From the NCBI RefSeq assembly GCF_001667315.1, contig NZ_LZHT01000074.1, positions 52,110 through 116,109 on the forward strand: a DNA stretch of 64,000 nt, written 5' to 3'. The DNA comes from Mycobacterium sp. 852002-10029_SCH5224772. Lineage in GTDB: Bacteria; Actinomycetota; Actinomycetes; Mycobacteriales; Mycobacteriaceae. Shown piece after piece: positions 24,148 through 33,689 of the stretch (position 1 is its first letter; the number at the start of each line of letters is the position of its first letter). The notes beneath the pieces were generated by a model, which was given only the letters and a program-made list of their open reading frames with translations, was not told the DNA's origin and ran no database searches. A program made the position numbers and the translations under genes.

Positions 24148-24168
24148 GGGTGACAAGTGGGTGACAAG
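24148..24168 (+). repeat. Tandem GGGTGACAAG repeats near attR
   Basis: GGGTGACAAG occurs at 24148-24157 and again at 24159-24168, an 11-bp period that places both on one face of the helix. Related sequences lie near attL: GGGTGACA at 11278-11285 and the inverted CTTGTCA at 11352-11358. This is typical of arm-type sites bound by the N-terminal domain of a tyrosine integrase. Confidence 0.45.
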
Positions 24169-24240
24169 AGCGGTGCTCGAACGCCTGAGCGAACCTGCGG
24201 CCTGCCTGCGGCAACGGGCCTGACATGGTGCTTCGATCGG

Positions 24241-24314
24241 TGCCCCCGGCACGACTCGAACGTGCGACCTAGGGATTAGAAGGCCCTTGCTCTATCCACC
24301 TGAGCTACGGAGGC
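24241..24314 (-). tRNA. tRNA-Arg (TCT), integration target of both elements
   Basis: On the minus strand the full cloverleaf is present: acceptor GCCTCCG with CGGGGGC (one T-G pair), D-stem GCTC/GAGC, anticodon loop CTTCTAA with anticodon TCT, T-stem GCACG/CGTGC with loop TTCGAGT, and discriminator A. The 3' CCA is not encoded. The T-stem differs from the displaced copies (GCAGG/CCTGC) by a paired change, so the present 3' half was probably supplied by the element when it integrated. The closing base pair of the anticodon stem is a C-T mismatch. Confidence 0.93.
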
Positions 24315-24500
24315 AATGTGCAGGTCAGTCTAGCCAACTGTGCCCGCCGCCCTGATTTCCCGCCGCCACGCGCGTGAAAAGCCTTCCCGCGCCGTGTTTA
24401 TCGGTTATCGTGATGGACCTCGACACACGTACAACACCGGCCGGCAATCGGCCGTTAACCGCAACGAGGCGTGTGCCTGACGTCGGGGGGTGACGTTGTC

Positions 24501-25748
24501 ATGAGCGTGGCCAGTGACCTGACTTCGGGCTATTCGTGGGCTGGTGCCCAGGCCTCACGCCTGGCGGCCGACGCAAGGGGCGCCTATCAGGCCGGCACCT
24601 TGTTGATGCGCGGCGGCCCACTCGCGCTGGGCTTCTTCGCCGGCTGGCTTTTCACCGAGTTTCCGCCGCACGTCGTCACCGGTCACGCGCTGTCGAGAGT
24701 CGCGCATCCGTCGATCGGCCGGGTCGGCAAGACGTTGGCTGCGCAGCGCGCCGATCAAACCCTCACTGCCGCTCTCGAGGAGTCCTTCGGGCCCGGCTTT
24801 CGTGAGCAGGTATGCCATCCGACCGGGGCGGGGGCGATGTGCGCCCCGCGCGGTGGCCTGCTGGGCAGGCCCGGACCGCACCGCCGGTATGCGGCACAGA
24901 CTTCCGACATTTCCTACGGCCCCCGTGGCCGCGACAACCTGCTCGATATCTGGCGGCGCGACGACCTGGCGCCCGGGTGCCGGGCACCGGTGTTGATCCA
25001 GGTGCCGGGCGGGGCGTGGGCGCTGAACGGCAGGCGCCCGCAGGCTTACACGCTGATGAGCCGCATGGTCCAACTCGGCTGGATCTGCGTGTCGATCGAC
25101 TACAGCAAGAGCCCGCGCAGCGCCTTCCCCGCGCATCTCATCGACGTCAAGCGGGCGATCGCGTGGGTCCGGGAGAACATCGCCGATTACGGCGGCGACC
25201 CTGACTTCATCGCGATCACCGGCGGGTCGGCGGGCGGGCACCTGGCCTCCCTGGCGGCGCTCACCCCGAACGATCCCGACTTCCAGCCCGGTTTCGAGGA
25301 CGCCGACACAAGCGTCCAGGCCGTTGCGCCCTATTACGGCGTCTACGACTTCACCGACTTCGAGAACATGCACGAGCTGATGCTGCCGTTCCTGGAGCAG
25401 TTCGTGGTGAAGGCTCGCTACGCCGACGAGCCCGAGCGCTTCACCGCCGCGTCGCCGATCTCCTATGTACACCCCGACGCCCCACCCTTCTTCGTGCTGC
25501 ACGGCGAGAAAGACGAACTGGTTCCCAGTGGGCAAGCTCGCGCCTTCTGCGCGGCGCTCCGGGCGGCCGGTGCCTCCACGGTGGCCCACGCCGAACTCGC
25601 CAACGCGCATCACGCCTTTGACATCACCCCGACTGTCCGGTCGCGGCTGGCCGCTGACGCCGTCGCCGATTTCCTGGGTGTCGTCTACGGGCAGCGCGTC
25701 AGCTCGGTCCTGGATTCGTTGCCGCTGTCGGCCACTTCTGCCAGCTGA
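24501..25748 (+). CDS. lipQ: Carboxylesterase/lipase LipQ
   Basis: A 415-residue alpha/beta hydrolase of the HSL/esterase family. The oxyanion region is VLIQVPGGAWALNG, and the nucleophile is Ser243 in TGGSAGGH (GxSxG). The acid and base are expected in GEKDELVPSGQA and NAHHAFD near the C-terminus. A hydrophobic stretch near residue 40 (GPLALGFFAGWLFTEF) may anchor it to the membrane. ATG 24501 is preferred because G-rich sequence lies about 10 nt upstream; GTG 24471 is an alternative. It is the first backbone gene after the tRNA and precedes the acyltransferase operon, as I recall for Rv2485c. Confidence 0.85.
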   Translation: MSVASDLTSGYSWAGAQASRLAADARGAYQAGTLLMRGGPLALGFFAGWLFTEFPPHVVTGHALSRVAHPSIGRVGKTLAAQRADQTLTAALEESFGPGFREQVCHPTGAGAMCAPRGGLLGRPGPHRRYAAQTSDISYGPRGRDNLLDIWRRDDLAPGCRAPVLIQVPGGAWALNGRRPQAYTLMSRMVQLGWICVSIDYSKSPRSAFPAHLIDVKRAIAWVRENIADYGGDPDFIAITGGSAGGHLASLAALTPNDPDFQPGFEDADTSVQAVAPYYGVYDFTDFENMHELMLPFLEQFVVKARYADEPERFTAASPISYVHPDAPPFFVLHGEKDELVPSGQARAFCAALRAAGASTVAHAELANAHHAFDITPTVRSRLAADAVADFLGVVYGQRVSSVLDSLPLSATSAS

Positions 25749-25889
25749 AGGCCAGCTGAGCGCCCGCTCCAGTCCTCGTCGCTCCTTTCACCAGCGCGGT
25801 AACCCGGCTAGCGTTGTGGTGACCATCAGGGTTCGCGGATCCAAGGCGGGAGGCGTGATCGACGGTGACAAGGTTGGTTCGTCGGGTTG

Positions 25890-27365
25890 ATGGCCATGAC
25901 TGAGTCCGTCGAGGCGATCAGATTGTCCGACGACCTCGGGCCGGTCGACTATCTGATGCATCGGGGGGAAGCGAATCCCCGCACCCGGTCGGGGATCATG
26001 GCGCTCGAGCTGTTGGACGCCACACCGGACTGGCAGCAGTTTCGGGCCCGGTTCGAAAACGCCTCCCGGCGGGTGCTGCGGCTTCGGCAAAAGGTGGTCG
26101 TGCCGACCCTGCCGACGGCGGCGCCGCGCTGGGTGGTCGACCCCGATTTCAATCTGGACTTTCATGTCCGCCGGGTGCGCGTGTCCGAACCCGGCACGCT
26201 GCGTGACGTATTCGACCTCGCCGAGGTCATCCTGCAGTCACCGATGGACATCTCGCGGCCGCTGTGGACGGCCACCCTGGTCGAGGGCTTGGCCGACGGG
26301 AAAGCGGCGACCCTGCTGCATGTCAGCCACGCCGTCACCGACGGTGTCGGCGGGGTCCAGATGTTCGCCGAGATCTATGACCTCGAGCGCGATCCGCCGG
26401 CCAAGCCGACGCTGCCGCTGCCCATCCCGCAGGACCTGTCGCCGAATGACCTGATGCGCCAAGGCATTAATCATCTACCCCTTGCGGTGGTCGGCGGCGT
26501 CCTGGGTGCGCTGTCCGGGGCGGTGTCGGCGGCCGGGCGGGCGGTCCTGGAGCCTTCGGCCGCGGTTTCGGGGATCGTCGGGTACGCCATGTCGGGCATG
26601 CGGGTGCTCAACCGGGCCGCCGAGCCGTCGCCGCTGCTGCGCCGGCGCAGCCTGACCACCCGCAGCGAGGCGATCGACATCCCGCTCTCCGACCTGCACA
26701 AGGCCGCAAAGGCCGGCGGTGGATCGATCAACGACGCGTACCTCGCAGGGCTGTGTGGCGCCTTGCGTCGCTACCACGAGGCGTTCGGCGTGCCGGTCAG
26801 CACGCTGCCGATGGCGGTGCCGGTCAACCTGCGGGCCGAAGCGGATAACGCCGGCGGCAACCGGTTCACCGGTGTCAACCTGGCGGCGCCGATCGGCACC
26901 GTCGATCCGGTCTCCCGGATGAAGAAGATCCGCGCGCAGATGACCCAGCGCCGCGACGAGCCCGCGATGAACATCATCGGTTCCATGGCGCCGGTGCTCA
27001 GCGTCTTGCCCACCGCGGTGCTGGAAGGACTCACCGGCTCGGTGATCGGCTCGGACGTGCAGGCCAGCAATCTCCCGGTCTTCCCCGGAGACACCTATCT
27101 CGCCGGTGCAAAAGTCTTGCGGCAGTACGGTATCGGCCCGCTACCGGGCGTTGCGATGATGGTGGTGCTGATCTCGCGGGGAGGGTGGTGCACCATCACC
27201 GTGCGCTACGACAGGGCCTCGGTGCGCAACGACGCGTTGTTCGCCCAATGCCTGCTGGACGGCTTCGACGAAATCCTGGCGCTGGCCGGTGACGCGCCGC
27301 CGCGAGCGGTGCCGGCCTCGTTCACCGAGCCGGCCGTGTCGTCTCGATCGGCGTCGGGCTCGTGA
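25890..27365 (+). CDS. WS/DGAT-type acyltransferase
   Basis: A 491-residue member of the wax ester synthase/diacylglycerol acyltransferase family, corresponding to Rv2484c by position. The active-site motif HHxxxDG reads SHAVTDG, so the second (catalytic) histidine, about residue 147, and the Asp-Gly are kept but the first histidine is serine. The C-terminal domain carries SNLPVFPGDTYLAGAKVLRQ, similar to the family's second conserved block. It would esterify diacylglycerol or alcohols with acyl-CoA, though the altered motif leaves activity open. The start is ATG 25890, with TTG 25887 and ATG 25899 as alternatives. The stop overlaps the plsC GTG (GTGA). Confidence 0.88.
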   Translation: MAMTESVEAIRLSDDLGPVDYLMHRGEANPRTRSGIMALELLDATPDWQQFRARFENASRRVLRLRQKVVVPTLPTAAPRWVVDPDFNLDFHVRRVRVSEPGTLRDVFDLAEVILQSPMDISRPLWTATLVEGLADGKAATLLHVSHAVTDGVGGVQMFAEIYDLERDPPAKPTLPLPIPQDLSPNDLMRQGINHLPLAVVGGVLGALSGAVSAAGRAVLEPSAAVSGIVGYAMSGMRVLNRAAEPSPLLRRRSLTTRSEAIDIPLSDLHKAAKAGGGSINDAYLAGLCGALRRYHEAFGVPVSTLPMAVPVNLRAEADNAGGNRFTGVNLAAPIGTVDPVSRMKKIRAQMTQRRDEPAMNIIGSMAPVLSVLPTAVLEGLTGSVIGSDVQASNLPVFPGDTYLAGAKVLRQYGIGPLPGVAMMVVLISRGGWCTITVRYDRASVRNDALFAQCLLDGFDEILALAGDAPPRAVPASFTEPAVSSRSASGS

Positions 27366-29107
27366 GCGCCTCGGAAGAGCGGGCCGACGGCACCCCGGAA
27401 AGCGGGGCCGAGATGCGGCTGCCCGGCTCGGTTGCCGAGATCATGGCCAGCCCCGCCGGGGCGAAGATCGGTGCGTTCTTCGACCTGGACGGCACCTTGG
27501 TCGCCGGGTTCACCGCGGTCATCCTGACCCAGGAGCGGCTGTTGCGCCGTGACATGGGCGTGGGGGAGTTGCTCGGCATGGTCCAGGCCGGCCTCAGCCA
27601 CACCCTGGGGCGTATCGAGTTCGAGGACCTCATCGGCAAGGCCGCCGTCGCGCTGACCGGACGGCTGCTCGACGATTTGGACGAGATCGGCGAGCGGCTG
27701 TTCGTCCAGCGGATCGAGTCGCGGATCTACCCTGAGATGCGCGAGCTGGTGCGCGCCCACATGGCCCGCGGCCACACCGTGGTGCTCAGCTCGTCGGCGC
27801 TGACCATCCAGGTCAACCCGGTCGCGCGGTTCCTCGGGATCCCCAACACGCTCACCAACAAATTCGAGACCAACGAAGACGGCATGCTCACCGGTGGTGT
27901 CGAGAAGCCGATTTTGTGGGGGCCGGGCAAAGCCGCTGCGGTGCAACGCTTTGCGGCCGAGCACAACATCGACCTCAAGGACAGCTACTTCTACGCCGAC
28001 GGTGACGAGGACGTCGCGCTGATGTACCTGGTCGGCAATCCGCGGCCCACGAATCCCGAAGGCAAGATGGCCGCGGTGGCCAAGCGCCGCGGCTGGCCGA
28101 TCCTGCGATTCAACAGCCGCGGCCCGGTCGGTCTGCGGCGGCAGGTGCGCACGCTTGCCGGACTCGGCTCGATCGTCCCCGTCGGGGCGGGCGCGGTGGC
28201 AATGGGTGTCCTGACCGGTAGCCGGCGGCGGGGCGCCAATTTCTTTACCTCCGTGTTCTCCCAAACGGTGCTCGCGACCACCGGGGTGCATCTCAATGTG
28301 GTCGGGAAAGAGAATCTGACCGCGCAACGTCCGGCCGTCTTTATCTACAACCACCGCAATCAGGTTGACCCGGTCATCGCCGGTGCACTGGTGAATGACA
28401 ACTGGGTTGCCGTGGCCAAGAAGGAACTACAGAAGAACCCGGTCATGGCCCTGCTCGGTAAGGCGCTGGACGGAGTGTTCATCGATCGAGACGATTCGGC
28501 CTCGGCGCTGGAGACGATGCGCACGGTCGAAGAGAGAGCCAAGAACGGACTCTCCATTCTGATGGCTCCGGAAGGGACGCGGCTAGACACCACCGAGGTC
28601 GGCCCCTTCAAAAAAGGACCGTTCCGCCTCGCGATGGCCGCGGGCATCCCGATCGTCCCGATCGTGATCCGCAACGCCGAACTCGTTGCCGCCAGGAACT
28701 CGGCCGTCATCAACCCGGGCACCGTCGACGTCGCGGTGTTTCCTCCGATCTCGGTGCAGCACTGGACACTTGACACGCTGCCCGAGCGTATCGGCGAGGT
28801 GCGCCAGCTGTATCTGGACACGCTCGCCAACTGGCCCGTCGGCGAACTGCCGAAGGTTGACCTCTACGCCGAAAAGAAAGCGGCCGCCAAGGCCCGCAGC
28901 CGCTCCACCAAAGCCACCGCCAAGAAGGCAGCGGCGAAAAAGACCCCGGCCAAAACCGCCAGCAAGTCTCGCGCGAAAAAGACTGCGCCCAAGGCGAATC
29001 CGAACGCATCCGAAGTTGCTCTCAAGGACGGTGAGGTACAACAGCCCGCCCCGGACGGAACGGTCGGCGATCAATCACCGGAATCGCCGCCCCGAGGACA
29101 TCCGTGA
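27362..29107 (+). CDS. plsC: Bifunctional HAD phosphatase / 1-acylglycerol-3-phosphate acyltransferase
   Basis: A 581-residue fusion. The N-terminal HAD domain has the nucleophile motif [12 protein letters not shown] (Asp41, Asp43), [12 protein letters not shown] and [16 protein letters not shown]. The second half is a PlsC acyltransferase with [14 protein letters not shown] (His-x4-Asp, about residue 330) and [20 protein letters not shown]. The C-terminal about 80 residues are a Lys/Ala-rich tail with [16 protein letters not shown] repeats and then an acidic end. It probably makes phosphatidic acid from the lysophosphatidate produced by PlsB2 next door. It is coupled at both ends by GTGA overlaps. 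It matches Rv2483c in layout. Confidence 0.92.
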   Translation: MSASEERADGTPESGAEMRLPGSVAEIMASPAGAKIGAFFDLDGTLVAGFTAVILTQERLLRRDMGVGELLGMVQAGLSHTLGRIEFEDLIGKAAVALTGRLLDDLDEIGERLFVQRIESRIYPEMRELVRAHMARGHTVVLSSSALTIQVNPVARFLGIPNTLTNKFETNEDGMLTGGVEKPILWGPGKAAAVQRFAAEHNIDLKDSYFYADGDEDVALMYLVGNPRPTNPEGKMAAVAKRRGWPILRFNSRGPVGLRRQVRTLAGLGSIVPVGAGAVAMGVLTGSRRRGANFFTSVFSQTVLATTGVHLNVVGKENLTAQRPAVFIYNHRNQVDPVIAGALVNDNWVAVAKKELQKNPVMALLGKALDGVFIDRDDSASALETMRTVEERAKNGLSILMAPEGTRLDTTEVGPFKKGPFRLAMAAGIPIVPIVIRNAELVAARNSAVINPGTVDVAVFPPISVQHWTLDTLPERIGEVRQLYLDTLANWPVGELPKVDLYAEKKAAAKARSRSTKATAKKAAAKKTPAKTASKSRAKKTAPKANPNASEVALKDGEVQQPAPDGTVGDQSPESPPRGHP

Positions 29108-31449
29108 CCGAACCGTCGGCAGATACCAGCGCCATCCTTGCCGGAACTGACTCGCTGGTACTGGCGTCGATGACCTCTCCGATCGAGATGGAACTGGTCA
29201 CGACGTGGCTGGATCAGCAACGTGCCGGGCACCCGGGCGCGAGATTCGACTTGGTCACGCTTCCCGCGCTCGACGCGCCGCCGGACGAGATGACCTCGCT
29301 GGCCGAGCAACTCGAGTCGGGAGAAGACCGTTCGATCGTGCCGGTGCGGGTGTTCTGGCTGCCCCCGCCGGACCGCGGGCGACTCGCGAAGCTGGCCGGG
29401 CTGCTGCCCGGCCGGGACCCCTACCACCCCAACCAACGCCTGCAAGCACACATTCTGCGCGGCGCTCCCCAGCGGGCGCGGGTGGTGGCCGGCGAATCGG
29501 CCACGGTCTCCGAGCTCCGCCGGCAGTGGCGCGACACCACCGTCGGCGACGACAAGAGTGACTTCGCCCAGTTCGTGATCCGCCGCGCAATCTTGGCGAT
29601 GGAACGCGTCGAGTACCGAATCCTCGGGCCGCAGTACAAGTCGCCGCGGCTGGTGAAGCCGGAGATCTTGGCGTCCAACAGGTTTCGTGCCGGTCTGGCC
29701 AAGATCCCGGGCGCAACCCTCGACGAGGCCGGAAAGATGCTCGACGAACTCGCCACCGGGTGGAGCAGGGCGTCGGTAGACCTGGTCTCGGTGCTCGGCA
29801 GGATGATCAGCCGCGGGTTCGATCCCGAGATCGACTATGACGAGTATCAGGTCGCGGCGATGCGCACCGGTCTGGACGCCCATCCGGCGGTGCTGTTGTT
29901 TTCCCACCGGTCCTACATCGACGGCGCGGTGGTGCCGGTGGCGATGCAGGAGAACCGGTTACCGCCCGTGCACGTGTTCGCCGGCATCAACCTGTCATTC
30001 GGGGCGATGGGTCCGCTGTTGCGACGCTCCGGTGTCATCTTCATCCGCCGCAACATCGGCAACGACCAGCTCTACAAATACGTGCTGCGCGAATACGTCG
30101 GCTACATCGTCGAGAAGCGGTTCAACCTGAGCTGGTCCATCGAGGGCACCCGTTCGCGCACCGGAAAGATGCTGCCGCCCAAGCTCGGTCTGCTGTCCTA
30201 TGTCGCCGACGCCTACCTGGATCGCCGCAGTGAAGACATTCTGCTGCAACCGGTTTCGATCAGCTTCGACCAGCTGCACGAGACCGCCGAGTACGCCGCC
30301 TACGCCCGCGGTGGGGAGAAGACCCCCGAAGGCGTCGGCTGGTTGTACAACTTCATCAGGGCGCAGGGTGAACGCAACTACGGCAAGATCTACGTCCGAT
30401 TCCCCGAGGCCGTGTCGATGCGCCAGTACCTCGGCGCCCCGCACTGCCCGATGACGCAGGACCCGGACGCCAAACGGCTTGCGCTGCAGAAGATGTCGTT
30501 CGAAGTCGCATGGCGGATACTGCAGGCGACACCGGTGACGGCGACGGGTTTGGTGTGCGCATTGCTGCTGACCACGCGCGGCGCGGCGTTGACGTTGGGC
30601 CAGCTGCACCACACGCTGCAGGACTCGCTGGATTACCTGGAGCGCAAACAGAATCCGATGTCGACCAGCGCGTTGCGGCTGCGCTCGCACGACGGGGTCC
30701 GGGCGGCGGTCGACGCGCTGTCCGGCGGGCATCCCATCACACGGGTGGACGGCGGGCGGGAGCCGGTGTGGCGGATCGCGGCCGAAGAGCAGCACGCCGC
30801 GGCGTTCTACCGCAACTCGGTGATTCACGCCTTTCTGGAGACCTCGATCGTCGAGCTCGCGCTGGCGCACGCCAGGCACGCCGAGGGCGACCGCATGGCG
30901 GCGTTCTGGGCCCAGTCGATGCGGCTGCGCGATCTGCTGAAGTTCGACTTCTACTTCGCGGACTCGGCGACCTTCCGGGACAACATCGCCGAGGAAATGG
31001 CGTGGCACAACGATTGGGAAGCCCACGTCGCCGCCGGCGGCGAGGAGATCGACGCGCTGCTGTTCGCCAAGCGTCCGCTGATGGCCGACGCGATGTTGCG
31101 GGTGTTCTTCGAGGCCTACGAGATCGTCGCCGACGTATTGCGCGAGGCCCCTGCGGCCATCGGGCACAAGGAATTGACGGACTTGGCGTTGGGCGTCGGT
31201 CGACAGTATGTGGCGCAGACCCGGGTGCGTAGCAGCGAATCGGTGTCGACGTTGCTGTTCGCCACCGCGCGCCAGGTTGTCGACGATCAGGACCTCATCG
31301 CGCCCGCCCCGGACCTGGCCGACAGGCGGACCGCGTTCCTGCACGAGCTGCGCGGCATTCTGCAGGACTCCAACTACGTCGGTCGGATCGCGCGGGATCA
31401 GTTCGTGACCCGCGAGTTCAAGGCGCGTCAGGACAGCCAAACTCTCTAG
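29104..31449 (+). CDS. plsB2: Glycerol-3-phosphate acyltransferase
   Basis: A 781-residue GPAT of the PlsB type. Acyltransferase block I is [10 protein letters not shown] (His268, Asp273). Block II/III follow in [40 protein letters not shown] and [20 protein letters not shown], and block IV in [20 protein letters not shown]. It transfers the first acyl chain to glycerol-3-phosphate at the membrane, ahead of PlsC. Length is close to Rv2482c (789 aa by memory). GTG 29104 overlaps the plsC stop. Confidence 0.95.
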   Translation: MTEPSADTSAILAGTDSLVLASMTSPIEMELVTTWLDQQRAGHPGARFDLVTLPALDAPPDEMTSLAEQLESGEDRSIVPVRVFWLPPPDRGRLAKLAGLLPGRDPYHPNQRLQAHILRGAPQRARVVAGESATVSELRRQWRDTTVGDDKSDFAQFVIRRAILAMERVEYRILGPQYKSPRLVKPEILASNRFRAGLAKIPGATLDEAGKMLDELATGWSRASVDLVSVLGRMISRGFDPEIDYDEYQVAAMRTGLDAHPAVLLFSHRSYIDGAVVPVAMQENRLPPVHVFAGINLSFGAMGPLLRRSGVIFIRRNIGNDQLYKYVLREYVGYIVEKRFNLSWSIEGTRSRTGKMLPPKLGLLSYVADAYLDRRSEDILLQPVSISFDQLHETAEYAAYARGGEKTPEGVGWLYNFIRAQGERNYGKIYVRFPEAVSMRQYLGAPHCPMTQDPDAKRLALQKMSFEVAWRILQATPVTATGLVCALLLTTRGAALTLGQLHHTLQDSLDYLERKQNPMSTSALRLRSHDGVRAAVDALSGGHPITRVDGGREPVWRIAAEEQHAAAFYRNSVIHAFLETSIVELALAHARHAEGDRMAAFWAQSMRLRDLLKFDFYFADSATFRDNIAEEMAWHNDWEAHVAAGGEEIDALLFAKRPLMADAMLRVFFEAYEIVADVLREAPAAIGHKELTDLALGVGRQYVAQTRVRSSESVSTLLFATARQVVDDQDLIAPAPDLADRRTAFLHELRGILQDSNYVGRIARDQFVTREFKARQDSQTL

Positions 31450-31477
31450 CCGGCATGCCCGCCCATACCCTGGGTGT

Positions 31478-33553
31478 ATGACCGTCGCCCCGCCGGCAGG
31501 CAAGGCCCCGACCGCGGCCTCACCCCAGCGCCGCGCGTTGGTGGGGCCGGTGCTGGCCGGCGTGGCCGTGCTGGCCGGCTGCACGGCCGCCGGAATCGGG
31601 ACGCTCTCGCTGGCAAGCGCGTTGACCGCGACCGGTCTGCCCGACCCGGGTCCGGTGACCACCTTGGGCTTGCCGTTCGTTCGGGCGGCGGGGGAGATCG
31701 CGGCGGTGCTCGCGGTGGGGTCGTTTCTGTTCGCCGCTTTCCTGGTGCCGCCCCAACGCAGCGGCGTCCTCGACGCCGACGGCTATCGGGCACTTCGGTT
31801 GGGGACGGCGGCGTCGGGAGTGTGGGCGGTGTGTGCCGCCCTGCTGGTCCCGCTGACCATCTCCGACGTGTCCGGCCGCGCGGTCGTCGACATCAGCCCG
31901 GCGCGCCTGTGGTCGTTGGCGAGCCTGATCGCCACCGCCTCGGCCTGGCGCTGGACCGCGATTCTGGCCGCGGTGATCACGCTGGCGAGCCTGTCGGTGT
32001 TGCGCTGGTCGTGGACGCCGGTGCTGCTCGCCGCGTCGGTGCTGACGCTGATCCCGCTCGGCCTGACCGGGCATTCGTCGGCCGGCGGCTCGCACGACCT
32101 GGCCACCAACGGCCTGCTGATCCACCTGGTCGCCGCCAGCCTGTGGGCCGGCGGCCTGCTCGCGCTGCTCGCGCACGCCCTGCGCGGCGGTGCCCACACG
32201 GGTCTGGCGGCGCGGCGTTTCTCGTCGATCGCGCTGTGGTGTTGGGTGGCGATGGCGTTGAGCGGACTGGTCAACGCCCTGGTGCGCGTGCAGCCGGCCG
32301 ACCTGCTCACCACCGGCTATGGGCGCCTGGTGGTCGCCAAGTTCGTCGCGCTGTGCCTGTTAGGCGGCGTCGGCTGGCGCCAGCGGCGCGTGAGTGTGAC
32401 TGCGCTGCAAGCAAATCCGAGCCCGGCGCGGGCACACGGCGCGCTGATCCGACTGGCGCTGACCGAGGCCGCCCTCTTCGGCCTGACCTTCGGCATCGCC
32501 GTCGGGCTGAGCCGTACCGCGCCGCCACCACCCCCGGCCCGGCTGCCGTCGGTCGCCGAGGCCGAGATCGGTTACGGCTTCGACGGGCCCCCGACCGTGG
32601 CGCGCCTCCTGTTCGATTGGCGCTTCGACCTGATCTTCGGCTCCGCGGCCATCGTCTTGGCCGCGTTGTATGTGGCGGGCCTGGTGCGGCTGCGCCGCCG
32701 CGGCGACAACTGGCCGCCGGGCCGGAGCTTTTCCTGGCTGCTCGGCTGCCTGGCGTTGCTGTTCGTGACGTCCTCGGGTGTCGGCCGCTACGTTCCGGCG
32801 ATGTTCAGCATGCACATGGTGGTCCACATGTGCCTGTCGATGCTGGTGCCGATCCTGTTGGTGCTGGGCGCCCCGGTCACCCTGGCGTTGCGGGCGCTGC
32901 CCGCGGCCGGGCGCGACGATCCGCCGGGCATGCGGGAGTGGCTGTTGACCGCGCTGCACAGCCGCTTCTCGCGGTTCCTCACCAACCCGGTGGTGGCGAC
33001 CGTGCTGTTTGTCGCCGGGTTCTACGGGCTGTACCTGTCCAATCTTTTCGACATCACCGCGAGCAGTCACGCCGGGCACTTGGCGATGAACCTGCACTTC
33101 CTGTTGAGCGGCTACCTGTTCTATTGGGTGGTGATCGGGGTGGACCCGACGCCGCGACCGATCCCCCCGCTCGCCAAGGTGGCCGTGGTGTTCGCCTCGT
33201 TGCCGCTGCACGCGTTCTTCGGCGTGGTGCTGATGGGCACCAAGAAGGTGCTCGGCGCCGACTATTACCGCTCGCTGGGCCTGAGCTGGCACACCGATCT
33301 GCTGGGGGATCAGCGACTGGGCGGCGGTATCGCCTGGGCGGCCGGGGAACTTCCGCTGGTGATCGTGATGCTCGCGTTGCTCATCCAGTGGGCGCGCAGC
33401 GATCGGCGTACCGCCAAGCGGTTGGACCGCGCCGCCGACCGCGACGATGACGCCGAGCTCGCGGCCTACAACGCGATGCTGGCCCAGCTGGCGCACCGCG
33501 AGGCGCCGGGGTCGCTGCGTGATACGCCGCACGAGGAGTCCGCAACCGACTAG
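31478..33553 (+). CDS. CopD / CtaG-type polytopic membrane protein
   Basis: A 691-residue protein with many hydrophobic helices. The first half ends in a CopD-like four-helix region (LLIHLVAASLWAGGLLALLA, FSSIALWCWVAMALSGLVNA). The second half, from about residue 400, is a caa3_CtaG-like domain with histidine-bearing helices (PAMFSMHMVVHMCLSMLVPI, ASSHAGHLAMNLHFLLSGYL). M. tuberculosis Rv0102 has the same two-part architecture at another locus. Roles in copper handling and cytochrome oxidase assembly are known for these domains. It stands 28 bp after plsB2, a placement I do not recall in M. tuberculosis. The C-terminus is charged and cytoplasmic. Confidence 0.85.
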   Translation: MTVAPPAGKAPTAASPQRRALVGPVLAGVAVLAGCTAAGIGTLSLASALTATGLPDPGPVTTLGLPFVRAAGEIAAVLAVGSFLFAAFLVPPQRSGVLDADGYRALRLGTAASGVWAVCAALLVPLTISDVSGRAVVDISPARLWSLASLIATASAWRWTAILAAVITLASLSVLRWSWTPVLLAASVLTLIPLGLTGHSSAGGSHDLATNGLLIHLVAASLWAGGLLALLAHALRGGAHTGLAARRFSSIALWCWVAMALSGLVNALVRVQPADLLTTGYGRLVVAKFVALCLLGGVGWRQRRVSVTALQANPSPARAHGALIRLALTEAALFGLTFGIAVGLSRTAPPPPPARLPSVAEAEIGYGFDGPPTVARLLFDWRFDLIFGSAAIVLAALYVAGLVRLRRRGDNWPPGRSFSWLLGCLALLFVTSSGVGRYVPAMFSMHMVVHMCLSMLVPILLVLGAPVTLALRALPAAGRDDPPGMREWLLTALHSRFSRFLTNPVVATVLFVAGFYGLYLSNLFDITASSHAGHLAMNLHFLLSGYLFYWVVIGVDPTPRPIPPLAKVAVVFASLPLHAFFGVVLMGTKKVLGADYYRSLGLSWHTDLLGDQRLGGGIAWAAGELPLVIVMLALLIQWARSDRRTAKRLDRAADRDDDAELAAYNAMLAQLAHREAPGSLRDTPHEESATD

Positions 33554-33689
33554 GTGCCGTCGGATCGATCCACAGTCGCGGTTTCTTCCACAGGGCGGGG
33601 TGGGCCGGCGCTCGTTGCGCCGTGGAGCCGTCGGTACCGCCGCGCTTACTGGCGGCCATAGCCAGAAAGCAATCGAAAGGGATCAGCCC

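Larger units (their letters stand above)
23810..24240. other. Noncoding attR-flanking region with probable Int arm sites
   Basis: There is no supported gene in these 431 bp. The part near 23880-23960 is A+T-rich and probably carries the promoter of the regulator at 23159-23809. The part at 24028-24168 holds short repeats listed separately that look like integrase arm sites. Confidence 0.5.
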
